From: Chrysomallon squamiferum
Taxonomy: Eukaryota; Mollusca; Gastropoda; Neomphalida; Peltospiridae
Reading direction: 5' to 3'
Length of the DNA: 64,000 nt
Assembly (NCBI GenBank): GCA_012295275.1
Contig: CM022671.1
Span: 9,783,212-9,847,211 of the forward strand
This document shows positions 1 to 11,484 of the stretch, piece after piece. Position numbers and translations under genes: made by a program. Positions within the stretch are counted from its first letter, which is position 1, and the number at the start of each line of letters is the position of its first letter. The notes beneath the pieces are model-generated. The model worked only from the letters and a program-made list of their open reading frames with translations, had not been told where the DNA came from and searched no databases.

Positions 1-146
1 GTGAGATGTGTTCACTGGTATATTTAGAGTCGCCTCCCCTGTGTGAAATGTGTTCACTGGTATTTTGAGTCGCCTCCCTTATGTGAGATGTGTTCACTGG
101 TATATTTGGAGTGGCCTCCCTTATATGAGATGTGTTCACTGGTATT
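1..146. repeat. 40-42-bp minisatellite, first block
   Basis: About four head-to-tail copies of a 40-42-bp unit whose core is GATGTGTTCACTGGTAT followed by a GTCGCCTCCC or GTGGCCTCCC tail. The block runs off the left edge, so its true length is unknown. The same array reappears at 1,730-2,335 and is followed there by the same flank. Short open frames across it are by-products of the periodicity. Confidence 0.93.
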
Positions 147-552
147 AAGAAAATAAGATAGAAAACTCGAATACAAAACCTCAACTAAATAATCAGTGAG
201 AGCAGAGTGTTTAAACTGATTAAAGTATTTCATAAATAAATAATAAAGCAATTGTAACATGTAGAAAAAAGAAGGAAGGATGGAATGAAAGATAGGAAAT
301 AAAAGATGGAAAAGAGAGAAAGAAAAGAAAGAAAGAAAGATAGAAAAGAAAGAAGGAAAGAAAATATTCAGGTTAAAACGAACATATTCTTACATAGACT
401 TATCTCCCTTTAGCATGAAAACGGATAACCTCTCGGATAGAGTTATCTCCCCTTTGTTGCGTTTTTCTGCTTGATTATTCAGGTTAAAACGAACATATTC
501 TTACATAGAGTTATCTACCCTTGTTACTGTTTATACTTTGATTATTCAGAAA
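147..552. repeat. Unit spacer: purine-rich tract plus first 111-bp-type copies
   Basis: An AT-rich spacer leads into a GAAAGAAA-rich purine tract (about 280-365), then two partial copies of the 111-bp unit marked by CAGGTTAAAACGAACATATT. The first ~230 bp recur nearly unchanged at 2,336-2,560, which shows that the spacer is part of the higher-order repeat. No coding signal. Confidence 0.85.
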
Positions 553-1539
553 GGGGAGGTAACTCCATCCCAGAATTTATTCGTTTTCATATTGAAGGAA
601 CGTAACTCTATTTGCGAATATATTCGCTTGTGACTATTTGTAAGGGATATTTTGTTTAATATAATAAATAAAATAAGTGAAATCAAAAAAATGAAAAAGA
701 TAAATTATCAGTTTTCATTAAGTATATATATAATTAAATTTTAAGACTATATATTAAATTATTAAATAATTGATAATTTTGATAATAATATTAAACGAAA
801 AATAACAAATAATGGCATAATGAATCAATAATAAATTTATTATTACATTAAATATTTAACAAACATTGATGAATCTTCTATTCAGATATTTCCACAAATT
901 GATTTCATATCAAGTAATTCTGATAAACCCTTTTTAATGTAAGAAAGGAGAGATAACTCCATCCGAGAAAGTATTCGTTTTCATATTAAAGGGAAATAAC
1001 TCTATTTGTGAATATATTCGCTGGTAACTATTAAGAAATATTTTATTTACTATAATAAATATTCAATTGTTACTCCTTTTACCATCGGACAAAAGTGTAG
1101 TGTAGAAAACAATTCTTGTACTTTTAAGTTTTCACTATCCTTATCATATTTCAAGTTCAGAGTTATATCAAAATATAAATTTTCTTTTTGTAAATTTTAG
1201 ATTTCAACAAATTAGATATTTTCAACATTGAATTATTATTATTAATATAAAAAAAAAAATGTTATTTACCTTTTATATATTGATATACTAATATAACAAA
1301 TAAAGAACATCCTATAAATATTTCCATCTGATCTATAATTTTAATGTAAAAATCAATCATTATTTAAAATGCTTATCAAATGATTAAACAGTGTCCACTA
1401 ATTAAATTCAATTAAATTATTGGATTCCATTGGTTGAAAATACACCTGAACATTAATCACAAGCGAATATATTGATATATAAAGTTATCTCCCTTTAGCA
1501 TGAAAACGAATTACCTCTCGGATAGAGTTATCTCCCCTT
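553..1539. mobile_element. Foldback core, copy 1
   Basis: A ~1 kb AT-rich core with inverted ends. The left arm (about 553-637) contains TATTCGTTTTCAT and AATATATTCGCTTGTGA. The right arm (about 1,454-1,539) contains TCACAAGCGAATATATT and ATGAAAACGAATTACC, the reverse complement of the left in the same order. A second left-type arm lies at about 947-1,030. There is no transposase frame, so this is a non-autonomous foldback/MITE-like element or a satellite monomer derived from one. It is slightly more diverged than copies 2-4. Confidence 0.8.
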
Positions 1540-1729
1540 TGTTACATTTTTCTGCATTGATTATCAGGATAAGAATTTACATACTAAATTGATTTGATTA
1601 CTGAGAAATAAAAAAGAGAATAATGACTGACTGACTGAAGAAAAAATAAATAAATAAAAGCTTATTGAAATACGTTCACTGATATATTTAGAATCGCCTC
1701 CCTTATGCAGGTTAAAACGAACATATTCT
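1540..1729. other. Degenerate junction between core and minisatellite
   Basis: Holds a TTTGTTACATTTTTCTGC remnant of the 111-bp unit, a stretch with TGACTGACTGAC, one diverged minisatellite unit (about 1,672-1,706) and another partial 111-bp unit. No gene. Confidence 0.7.
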
Positions 1730-2335
1730 TATAAAGAGAAGTGTTCACTTCTACATTTAGAGTTACTTTCCCTATGTGAGATGTGTTCACTGGTATATTT
1801 AGAGTCACCTACCTTATGTGAGATGTGTTCACTGGTATATTTAGAGTCGCCTCCCCTATGTGAAATGTGTTCACTGGTATTTTGAGTCGCCTCCCTTATG
1901 TGAGATGTGTTCACTGGTATATTTAGAGTCGCCTCCCCTTATGTGAGATGTGTTCACTGGTATTTAGAGAAACCTCCCTATGTGATATGTGTTCAATTTG
2001 GTATATTTGGAGTGGCCTCCCTTATGTGAGATGTGTTCACTGGTATTTAGAGTCACCTCCCCTATGTGATATGTGTTCACTGGTATATTTGGAGTGGCCT
2101 CCCTTATGTGAGATGTGTTCACTGGTATTTAGAGTCACCTCCCCTATGTGTTATGTGTTCACTGGTATATTTGGAGTGGCCTCCCTTATGTGAGATGTGT
2201 TCACTGGTATTTAGAGTCACCTCCCTTATGTGAGATGTGTTCACTGGTATTTTGAGTCGCCTCCCTTATGTGACATGTGTTCACTGGTAAATTTGGAGTG
2301 GCCTCCCTTATGTGAGATGTGTTCACTGGTATTAA
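1730..2335. repeat. 40-42-bp minisatellite, expanded array (~15 copies)
   Basis: About fifteen tandem copies of the unit seen at 1-146, with length variants (40, 42 and a few odd units) and two sequence types alternating in part (GTCGCCTCCC and GTGGCCTCCC). It interrupts the higher-order unit and explains most of the longer distance between core copies 1 and 2 (~2.4 kb against ~1.52 kb elsewhere). Confidence 0.93.
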
Positions 2336-2560
2336 GAAAATAAGATAGAAAGCTCGAACACAAAAGCTCAAATAAATAATCAGTGAGAGAAGAGTGTTTA
2401 AACTGATTAAAGTATTTCATAAATAAATAATAAAGCAATTGTAACATGTAGAAAAAAGAAGGAAGGATGGAATGAAAGATAGGAAATAAAAGATGGAAAA
2501 GAGAGAAAGAAAAGAAAGAAAGAAAGATAGAAAAGAAAGAAGGAAAGAAAATATTCAGGT
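2336..2560. repeat. Second copy of the spacer and purine tract
   Basis: Nearly identical to 147-370, including the GAAAGAAA-rich tract. Its position right after a minisatellite array in both places shows that array plus spacer were duplicated as one block. Confidence 0.9.
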
Positions 2561-2958
2561 TAAAACGAACATATTCTTATATAGAGTTATCTCCCTTTAG
2601 CATGAAAACGAATAACCTATCGGATAGAGTTATCTCCCCTTCGTTGCATTTTTCTCCTTTATTATTCAGGTTAAAACGAACATATTCTTATATAGAGTTA
2701 TCTTCCTTTAGCATGAAAACGAATAACCTCTCGGATAGAGGTATCTCCCCTTTGTTGCATTTTTCTGCTTGATTATTCAGGTTAAAACGAACATATTCTT
2801 ATATAGAGTTATCTCCCTTTAGCATGAAAACGAATAACCTCTCGGATAGAGTTATCTCCCTTTGTTGCATTTTCCTCCTTGATTATTCAGGATAAAACGA
2901 ATATATTCTTACATAGCGTTATCTACCCTTGTTACTGTTTATACTTTGATTATTCAGA
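2561..2958. repeat. 111-bp minisatellite block, 3-4 copies
   Basis: Head-to-tail copies of a ~111-bp unit that starts GATTATTCAGGTTAAAACGA, passes through ATAGAGTTATCTCCCTTTAG and GAATAACCTCTCGGATAGAG, and ends near TTGCATTTTTCTGCTT. The unit is the reverse complement of the foldback left arm, so arm and tandem unit are the same sequence in opposite orientation. Confidence 0.9.
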
Positions 2959-3945
2959 AAGGGGAGATAACTCCATCCCTGAATTTATTCGTTTTCATAT
3001 TAAAGGGACGTAACTCTATTTGCGAATATATTCGCTTGTGACTATTAGTAAGGGATATTTTGTTTAATATAATAAATAAAATAAGTCAAATCAAAAAAAT
3101 GAAAAAGATAAATTATCACTTTTCATTAAGTATATATATAATTAAATTTTAAGACTATATATTAAATTATTAAATAATTGATAATTTTGATAATAATATT
3201 AAACGAAAAATAACAAATAATGGCATAATGAATCAATAATAAATTTATTATTACATTAAATATTTTCACAAACATTGATGAATCTTCTATTCAGATATTT
3301 CCACAAATTGATTTCATATCAAGTAATTCTGATAAACCCTTTTATAATGTAAGAAAGGAGAGATAACTCCATCCGAGATAGTATTCGTTTTCATATTAAA
3401 GGGAAATAACTCTATTTGTGAATATATTCGCTGGTAACTATTATTAAGAAATATTTTATTTAATATAATAAATATTCATTTGTTACTCCTTTTACCATCG
3501 GACAAAAGTATAGTGTAGAAAACAATTCTTGTACTTTTAAGTTTTCACTATCCTTATCATATTTCAAGTTCAGAGTTATATCAAAATGTAAATTTTCTTT
3601 TTGTAAATTTTAGATTTCAACAAATTAGATATTTTCAACATTGAATTATTATTATTAATATAAAAAAAAAAATGTTATTTACCTTTTATATATTGATATA
3701 CTAATATAACAAATAAAGAACATCCTATAAATATTTCCATCTGATCTATAATTTTAATGTAAAAATCAATCATTATTTAAAATGCTTATCAAATGATTAA
3801 ACAGTGTCCACTAATTAAATTCAATTAAATTATTGGATTCCATTGGTTGAAAACACACCTGAACATTAATCACAAGCGAATATATTGACATATAGAGTTA
3901 ACATGAAAACGAATAACCTCTCGGATAGAGTTATCTCCTTTTGTA
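2959..3945. mobile_element. Foldback core, copy 2
   Basis: Same organisation as copy 1: left arm about 2,959-3,045, second left-type arm about 3,356-3,440, inverted right arm about 3,867-3,940. The right arm has lost ~12 bp (TATAGAGTTA runs straight into ACATGAAAACGAATAACC). The interior is nearly identical to copies 3 and 4. Confidence 0.85.
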
Positions 3946-4481
3946 GCATTTTTCTGCTTGATTATTCAGCGAATATATTGACTTGATTATAGTTATAAGT
4001 TATCTCCCTTTAGCATGAAAACGAAAACTCTCGGATAGAGTTATGTTGCATTTTTCTCCTTGATTATTCAGGAATAACCTATTCGGATAGAGTTATCTCC
4101 CCCGAATAACCTTCGGATAGAGTTGCGTTGCATTTTTTCTGCTTGATTATTCAGGTTAAAACGAACATATTCTTTTATATAGAGTTATATCTCCCCTTTG
4201 TTGCATTTTTTCCTTTAGCATGATTATTCAGGTTAAAAAAAACGAATAACCTCTCGGATAGAGGTATCTCCCCTTTGTAGCATTTTTCTGCTTGATTATT
4301 CAGGTTATAACGAACATATTCTTATATAGAGTTATCTCCCTTTAGCATGAAAACGAATAACCTCTCGGATAGAGTTATCTCCCTTTGTTGCATTTTCCTC
4401 CTTGATTATTCAGGATAAAACGAATATATTCTTACATAGCGTTATCTACCCTTGTTACTGTTTATACTTTGATTATTCAGA
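3946..4481. repeat. 111-bp minisatellite block with scrambled units
   Basis: Several 111-bp units, some truncated or rejoined (for example about 4,040-4,135, where GAATAACCT and CGGATAGAG fall at irregular spacing). Two regular units follow before the next core. No coding potential. Confidence 0.88.
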
Positions 4482-5480
4482 AAGGGGAGATAACTCCATC
4501 CCTGAATTTATTCGTTTTCATATTAAAGGGACGTAACTCTATTTGCGAATATATTCGCTTGTGACTATTAGTAAGGGATATTTTGTTTAATATAATAAAT
4601 AAAATAAGTCAAATCAAAAAAATGAAAAAGATAAATTATCACTTTTCATTAAGTATATATATAATTAAATTTTAAGACTATATATTAAATTATTAAATAA
4701 TTGATAATTTTGATAATAATATTAAACGAAAAATAACAAATAATGGCATAATGAATCAATAATAAATTTATTATTACATTAAATATTTTCACAAACATTG
4801 ATGAATCTTCTATTCAGATATTTCCACAAATTGATTTCATATCAAGTAATTCTGATAAACCCTTTTATAATGTAAGAAAGGAGAGATAACTCCATCCGAG
4901 ATAGTATTCGTTTTCATATTAAAGGGAAATAACTCTATTTGTGAATATATTCGCTGGTAACTATTATTAAGAAATATTTTATTTAATATAATAAATATTC
5001 ATTTGTTACTCCTTTTACCATCGGACAAAAGTATAGTGTAGAAAACAATTCTTGTACTTTTAAGTTTTCACTATCCTTATCATATTTCAAGTTCAGAGTT
5101 ATATCAAAATGTAAATTTTCTTTTTGTAAATTTTAGATTTCAACAAATTAGATATTTTCAACATTGAATTATTATTATTAATATAAAAAAAAATGTTATT
5201 TACCTTTTATATATTGATATACTAATATAACAAATAAAGAACATCCTATAAATATTTCCATCTGATCTATAATTTTAATGTAAAAATCAATCATTATTTA
5301 AAATGCTTATCAAATGATTAAACAGTGTCCACTAATTAAATTCAATTAAATTATTGGATTCCATTGGTTGAAAACACACCTGAACATTAATCACAAGCGA
5401 ATATATTGACATATAGAGTTATCTCCCTTTAGCATGAAAATGAAAAACGAATAACCTCTCGGATAGAGTTATATCCTCTT
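4482..5480. mobile_element. Foldback core, copy 3
   Basis: Left arm about 4,482-4,565, second left-type arm about 4,880-4,965, inverted right arm about 5,388-5,475. The interior matches copies 2 and 4 apart from A-run length (about 5,183-5,193) and few substitutions, which argues for recent amplification or gene conversion. Confidence 0.87.
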
Positions 5481-6041
5481 TGTAGCATTTTTCTGCTTGA
5501 TTATTCAGGTTATTTTTCTGCTTGATTATTCAGGTTATATTCTTATATAGAGTTATCTCCCTTTAGCATGAAAACGAATAACCTCTCGGATAGAGTTATC
5601 TCCCCTTTGTTGCATTTTTCTCCTTGATTATTCAGGTTAAAACGAACATATTCTTATATAGAGTTATCTCCCTTTAGCATGAAAACGAATAACCTCTCGG
5701 ATAGAGGTATCTCCCCTTTGTTGCATTTTTCTGCTTGATTATTCAGGTTAAAACGAACATATTCTTATATAGAGTTATCTTCCTTTAGCATGAAAACGAA
5801 TAACCTCTCGGATAGAGGTATCTCCCCTTTGTTGCATTTTTCTGCTTGATTATTCAGGTTAAAACGAACATATTCTTATATAGAGTTATCTCCCTTTATC
5901 TCCCTTTGAAAAACGAATAACCTCTCGGATAGAGTTATCTCCCTTTGTTGCATTTTCCTCCTTGATTATTCAGGATAAAACGAATATATTCTTACATAGC
6001 GTTATCTACCCTTGTTACTGTTTATACTTTGATTATTCAGA
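5481..6041. repeat. 111-bp minisatellite block, ~5 copies
   Basis: Five full or partial 111-bp units. Near 5,880-5,910 the word ATCTCCCTTT is repeated and part of a unit is missing. Flanks match the other blocks. Confidence 0.9.
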
Positions 6042-7035
6042 AAGGGGAGATAACTCCATCCCTGAATTTATTCGTTTTCATATTAAAGGGACGTAACTCT
6101 ATTTGCGAATATATTCGCTTGTGACTATTAGTAAGGGATATTTTGTTTAATATAATAAATAAAATAAGTCAAATCAAAAAAATGAAAAAGATAAATTATC
6201 ACTTTTCATTAAGTATATATATAATTAAATTTTAAGACTATATATTAAATTATTAAATAATTGATAATTTTGATAATAATATTAAACGAAAAATAACAAA
6301 TAATGGCATAATGAATCAATAATAAATTTATTATTACATTAAATATTTTCACAAACATTGATGAATCTTCTATTCAGATATTTCCACAAATTGATTTCAT
6401 ATCAAGTAATTCTGATAAACCCTTTTATAATGTAAGAAAGGAGAGATAACTCCATCCGAGATAGTATTCGTTTTCATATTAAAGGGAAATAACTCTATTT
6501 GTGAATATATTCGCTGGTAACTATTATTAAGAAATATTTTATTTAATATAATAAATATTCATTTGTTACTCCTTTTACCATCGGACAAAAGTATAGTGTA
6601 GAAAACAATTCTTGTACTTTTAAGTTTTCACTATCCTTATCATATTTCAAGTTCAGAGTTATATCAAAATGTAAATTTTCTTTTTGTAAATTTTAGATTT
6701 CAACAAATTAGATATTTTCAACATTGAATTATTATTATTAATATAAAAAAAAAAATGTTATTTACCTTTTATATATTGATATACTAATATAACAAATAAA
6801 GAACATCCTATAAATATTTCCATCTGATCTATAATTTTAATGTAAAAATCAATCATTATTTAAAATGCTTATCAAATGATTAAACAGTGTCCACTAATTA
6901 AATTCAATTAAATTATTGGATTCCATTGGTTGAAAACACACCTGAACATTAATCACAAGCGAATATATTGACATATAGAGTTATCTCCCTTTAGCATGAA
7001 AACGAATAACCTCTCGGATAGAGTTATCTCCTTTT
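6042..7035. mobile_element. Foldback core, copy 4
   Basis: Left arm about 6,042-6,125, second left-type arm about 6,438-6,525, inverted right arm about 6,948-7,035. Nearly identical to copies 2 and 3. Confidence 0.87.
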
Positions 7036-7557
7036 GTAGCATTTTTCTGCTTGATTATTCAGGTTATAACGAACATATTCTTATATAGAGTTATCTCCTT
7101 TAGCATGAATAACCTCTCGGATAGAGTTATCCCCCTTTTTTTTGCTTGATTATTCAGGTTATAACGAACATATTCTTATATAGAGTTATCTCCCTTTAGC
7201 ATGAAAACGAATAACCTCTCGGATAGAGTTATCTCCCCTTCGTTGCATTTTTCTCCTTGATTATTCAGGTTAAAACGAACATATTCTTATATAGAGTTAT
7301 CTCCCTTTAGCATGAAAACGAATAACCTATCGGATAGAGTTATCTCCCCTTTGTTGCATTTTTCTGCTTGATTATTCAGGTTAAAACGAACATATTCTTA
7401 TATAGAGTTATCTCCCTTTAGCATGAAAACGAATAACCTCTCGGATAGAGTTATCTCCCTTTGTTGCATTTTCCTCCTTGATTATTCAGGATAAAACGAA
7501 TATATTCTTACATAGAGTTATCTACCCTTGTTACTGTTTATACTTTGATTATTCAGA
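7036..7557. repeat. 111-bp minisatellite block, ~4-5 copies
   Basis: Last tandem block of the satellite, with one shortened unit (about 7,085-7,150) and three regular ones. It leads into a final, truncated core. Confidence 0.9.
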
Positions 7558-7646
7558 AAGGGGAGATAACTCCATCCCTGAATTTATTCGTTTTCATATT
7601 AAAGGGACTTAACTCTATTTGCGAATATATTCGCTTGTGACTATTA
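7558..7646. mobile_element. Truncated foldback core, left arm only
   Basis: The left arm is present up to CGCTTGTGACTATT, then the sequence switches abruptly to a TTTATTTTATTTATTT tract and non-satellite DNA. This is the right boundary of the satellite array. Confidence 0.87.
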
Positions 7647-8484
7647 TTTATTTTATTTATTTATTTTAGTTGAAAAAGTAGGAGATCGCGGTTTTGTAAT
7701 ATGAACAACCACCCTTATCAGGGAAAATCATAAAAAGTTGAGCTCTGAGTACATAGTTATAAAACAATAGTTGAAACCATTATAATTTTTCATTTTAATA
7801 TTTATTTCCATTTTCAATACATGAGGTGGTATTTACATATAAAAAGCAAATTGATCACGTGTTATTTGAACGTGTTTATTGCCTTGACACATTCATTGCT
7901 TGATATCAGTTTTACAAAAAAAAAATTTTTTTAAATTTAAATGTTCCTCAATGCATTCTTCTTGTTTAGTATTAGAAAATCCATCATAAAGAAATATTTT
8001 CACTTATTTTGATGAATTTAGATATAAAAGACAATTTTCTTTTTTAAGTTGACCAGAATGTAAGATTTACAATTTGTAGTGATACTTTTTTATAGATCTA
8101 TATTTTGTTTAAATTATTTGTTATTTATTGTTTAAACTTATTACAATAAGAGACATGATTTTATTTATAATAATTTCTTTCTAACATTATAGACAATTAA
8201 ACACAATGGAAAAATACTTCTAAATAATTATTCTATCAAATCTTATTATTGTATCTACAGGAAAGACATGATTATGGAATCAGCTTCAGTTAGAAGAATA
8301 TGAAGAAGAATATAAAGGTTACTTTAAATTGATGAAGTATCTACTGATATGGAACAATTATTATTCACAAAAGTTGGATTTTTGTTTCCAAAGCAGTTTC
8401 CAGAAAAAAATGTTCACAGTACACATCAGTGTTGATTGATTATTCTCCAATAGTTAACAGTGGATGATTCTTGGTTATTATGGA

Positions 8485-8640
8485 ATGGAACAAAAGACTT
8501 CCACTGTCATGTCTAATGACAGTGCCAAAGCAATGTGTGATTCTACATTACAAATTAGTGGAGAAGAAATAAAAATATGTGGAACAATGATATTTATAGA
8601 TAGACAACAAGCAGGTTCCAGCTTAATGTTGTTTTCATAA
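8485..8640 (+). CDS. Short conserved reading frame, unrecognised (51 codons)
   Basis: An open frame of 51 codons plus TAA starting MEQKTSTVMSNDSAKAM and ending QQAGSSLMLFS. An in-frame ATG lies seven codons upstream at 8,464, after a TAA at 8,455. The copy at 27,257-27,412 differs by one base in the frame (Met to Leu). Amino-acid use looks more protein-like than in nearby frames, but the whole block is equally conserved, so the match does not show selection. An open frame just upstream (about 8,280-8,440) could be another exon remnant. Family unknown. Confidence 0.25.
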   Translation: MEQKTSTVMSNDSAKAMCDSTLQISGEEIKICGTMIFIDRQQAGSSLMLFS

Positions 8641-8983
8641 AGAATATTAGCTGTTAACTTTGAGAGCAACCATTAAAAAAGAAATGGGAGGTGATTAACA
8701 AAGATGTGAGACTGACTGTCTGATGGGAGGTTAACAGGTAAAGAGTGTCTAATAGACAGTCAGTAGAAGTTAAAAATGAATTGATAGATGTAGATGAATT
8801 TAATAAACATGAGAATGTCTGTCTATTCTGTGTATTCTTCTTTTCTGAAATGTGTGTTTGTGTGCCATGCTGAGAGATAGACTGATAGACTTATGTAGTT
8901 AGACTGAGAAATTGAGTAGCTAGACATACATATAGAGATATATATATAGATAGGTGACAACTGTATGCATATGCATAGAAAGT

Positions 8984-8984
8984 G

Positions 8985-9028
<44 letters not shown>
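8984..9028. repeat. (TG)n microsatellite
   Basis: About 22 TG dinucleotides; shorter in the duplicated copy near 27,765. Confidence 0.95.
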
Positions 9029-9029
<1 letters not shown>

Positions 9030-9570
9030 CAGTGATATGGATGGCTAAATATGGGAATTCTGAATGAGAATTATTTCTGTTATAAATGGACAGTAACACA
9101 TACAGACTAATATGTAAAGTAGTTATAATTATTTAGGGAGATAGGAAGATGAATAGGTGATTCATGGATGGTTATTGATGGATTGTAATATTGATGGATA
9201 GGGAAATATATATATAGGGAGGCATTTACTTAGAGTTCGATGGATGGATATACAGATAGCTAAAGAGACAGGCAGGTCAGTAGGTTCACATCTAGCTATA
9301 GAATGATAAATATATAGTCAGGAAGATAGATAGAAAGATAGGTGTAAGCAAGTTGGTAAAGTGGATATGATGATGTATATGTACATAGATAAATACACAC
9401 AGAGACAGACAGAAGACCAAGAGGATTGGATCCGTGTTTGGATCAAGTTGGTGACAAACTGATAACTTAAAGGTAGATATCCAGAGATAAATACATAGGT
9501 TATATAGAAAGATATACAGAGATAATACAGATAGATTATATAGTTTGATATACAGAGATCAATACAGATA

Positions 9571-11185
9571 TGGAGATAATACAGCTAGGTTATATAGATA
9601 GATATATAGAAAGATATATGGAGGTTTGAAGTAGTGTATAGTTAGATATACAGATGGTTACTGAAAAATTGACATATAAGCTAGAGAGATAAACTGATAG
9701 GAAGGTAGAAATATTTACTGAAAGAATTCAAGTAAAATTAACTGATCAGTTTTTATTTCTAGACTCTTTGTTAGCTTTCTTTACATTTGTTGTTAAACAT
9801 TTAAACTTCTGTTCATGTTATAGCATGTGAATTACAAATTTTCCTGCTTTAAAAATAAATACATTAAACATAAGAAATATTAGAAGGTGTTCACTTCCAA
9901 GACAAAATAAAAATTATACGGTAGATCATTAGCATCCTCATAAAAATGTTTTAGACAGTCTACATCATTTATTTTAATAATTAATATAATAATAGTAGTA
10001 GTAGTAATAATAATAATAATAATAATGATAAATAAATACATTAACTAATTAATAATGTTCATCTATATTGCCTATATTACCACTAGTATATATATATATA
10101 TATATAATAAAAAAAAATTGCACTTTTGCAAAATGGGACAACTGTAACAGAACATTCAATACAACATCATTCAATGATGCGAACTTTCTGTTAGAAAAAA
10201 AGCAGATTTAATAAGGATATTGTTATATTTGGCGACATACATTCTTGTATATACAAACTATGATGGTGTAGCAGCCAGTGCCGTAGTGTTTTTGTAAAAT
10301 AATGTTTTGAGAGGTTACACTTTTATTTACAGATAAAAAAAAGAAAAGATAAAAGGATACTATGTAAACAGTTTTTGAAATATTTTAAAAATATTTACAA
10401 ATGCATTGTTCTAGAAGTTTATTTCTGTACAATCCCGAATGCTTCTGTATTCAATTTTAAAACAGTTTTATATAGATGAATAAATGTTTAGTGAAAAACG
10501 GCGGAAAACTAGCGAATTGGACTTAAAGCTCAACCGGAGCAGATTAATAAATTCTAATGAAATTAGAAAATGATTATTTTTGACAATAAAATAAAATTCC
10601 TAAGCCAATGTGTTTTCTAATTCTAAATATATGCATAAATATATTAATAAAAATAGCAATCACACATATAAATGTGTGTGTGGATATTTTGATGTAGATA
10701 ACAACTGCTGAAATCTCTATGTCTATAGTCCATTTTGCATTCACTAATTCCCCTTCTTTTTCTAAGGTTGATTAAAAATAATGCAGATAATTACAGATCT
10801 ATTACATTTCTAAGTTTTGAAGAAAACTATAGCTTATTTTAATAGTTTTTTTATTTTAAGAATTTCATTGGTTTACAAGCAACGAAAATTAGGAAATATT
10901 GAAAACAATAAAAGTGAAAATGAGACTAATTCCTACTATCTCTCGTGACAATGCAGGTACCTGTGTGTGAACGTGGAGTGTGATTTATTTATTTTTGGTT
11001 TACTTTTTCTTTCTTTTGTTTGGTAGAGGTTTTTATGTTTTTCTATTTTACAAATCAAATCTAACAATTTTCTGAACATTAATATAGGCAGTCGAAATCA
11101 GTATAGTCAGCCACACTCTTTTTTCTCTTAAGTACATATCTTTTTTACTTCCCTGTTTGTTGTATTTACGTTCACATGTTTTTAT

Positions 11186-11230
<45 letters not shown>

Positions 11231-11484
11231 TTCATGTTTTTATTTAACATTTCAGCACACCAGGAGAAGACACCTGAAAAGATTAAATATATCCTTCATT
11301 TGATTAGTTCCCACTTTGATATTGATAATAGAACTGATAGAACAGGTTCAAACATTGATTCACATATACATACACACCCACATTTGTTTGAAGAGAAATA
11401 AATTTTGTGCCATTATGAATGTTTGATGGGATTATTTGTTTCCAGTCTCGCTCAGTTGTCATAGTTGCACATTTTTTAATTTTT
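9571..11484. other. AT-rich DNA without recognised gene
   Basis: GATA-rich tail (to about 9,720), AAT repeats at about 9,990-10,030 and 11,188-11,231, TA repeats at 10,086-10,107. No exon with a convincing frame and splice sites was found. CGGCGG and a few other CpGs near 10,500 are unusual for this DNA but too short to call a promoter. Confidence 0.6.

Larger units (their letters stand above)
7655..9570. repeat. 1.9-kb duplicated block, copy 1
   Basis: Matches 26,405-28,348 in direct orientation almost end to end, with a few small indels (for example a 15-bp word present only in the second copy after GTTGAAAAAGTA). Identity ends at about 9,570, after ATCAATACAGATAT. It holds AT-rich sequence, a short conserved reading frame (8,485-8,640), a TG microsatellite (8,984-9,028) and GATA-rich DNA. 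No inverted ends or target-site duplications were recognised. Confidence 0.92.

Noticed and set aside
1948-2193. 81-codon plus-strand frame (CSLVF repeats)
   Set aside because: Translation of the 40-42-bp minisatellite; periodic and without gene context.
1-7646. CRISPR-like array
   Set aside because: Units are contiguous without unique spacers, and the genome is animal; it is an ordinary satellite and minisatellite.
8478-8669. 63-codon minus-strand frame in the duplicated block
   Set aside because: Overlaps the plus-strand 51-codon frame, which has more protein-like composition. Its presence in both copies follows from the duplication.
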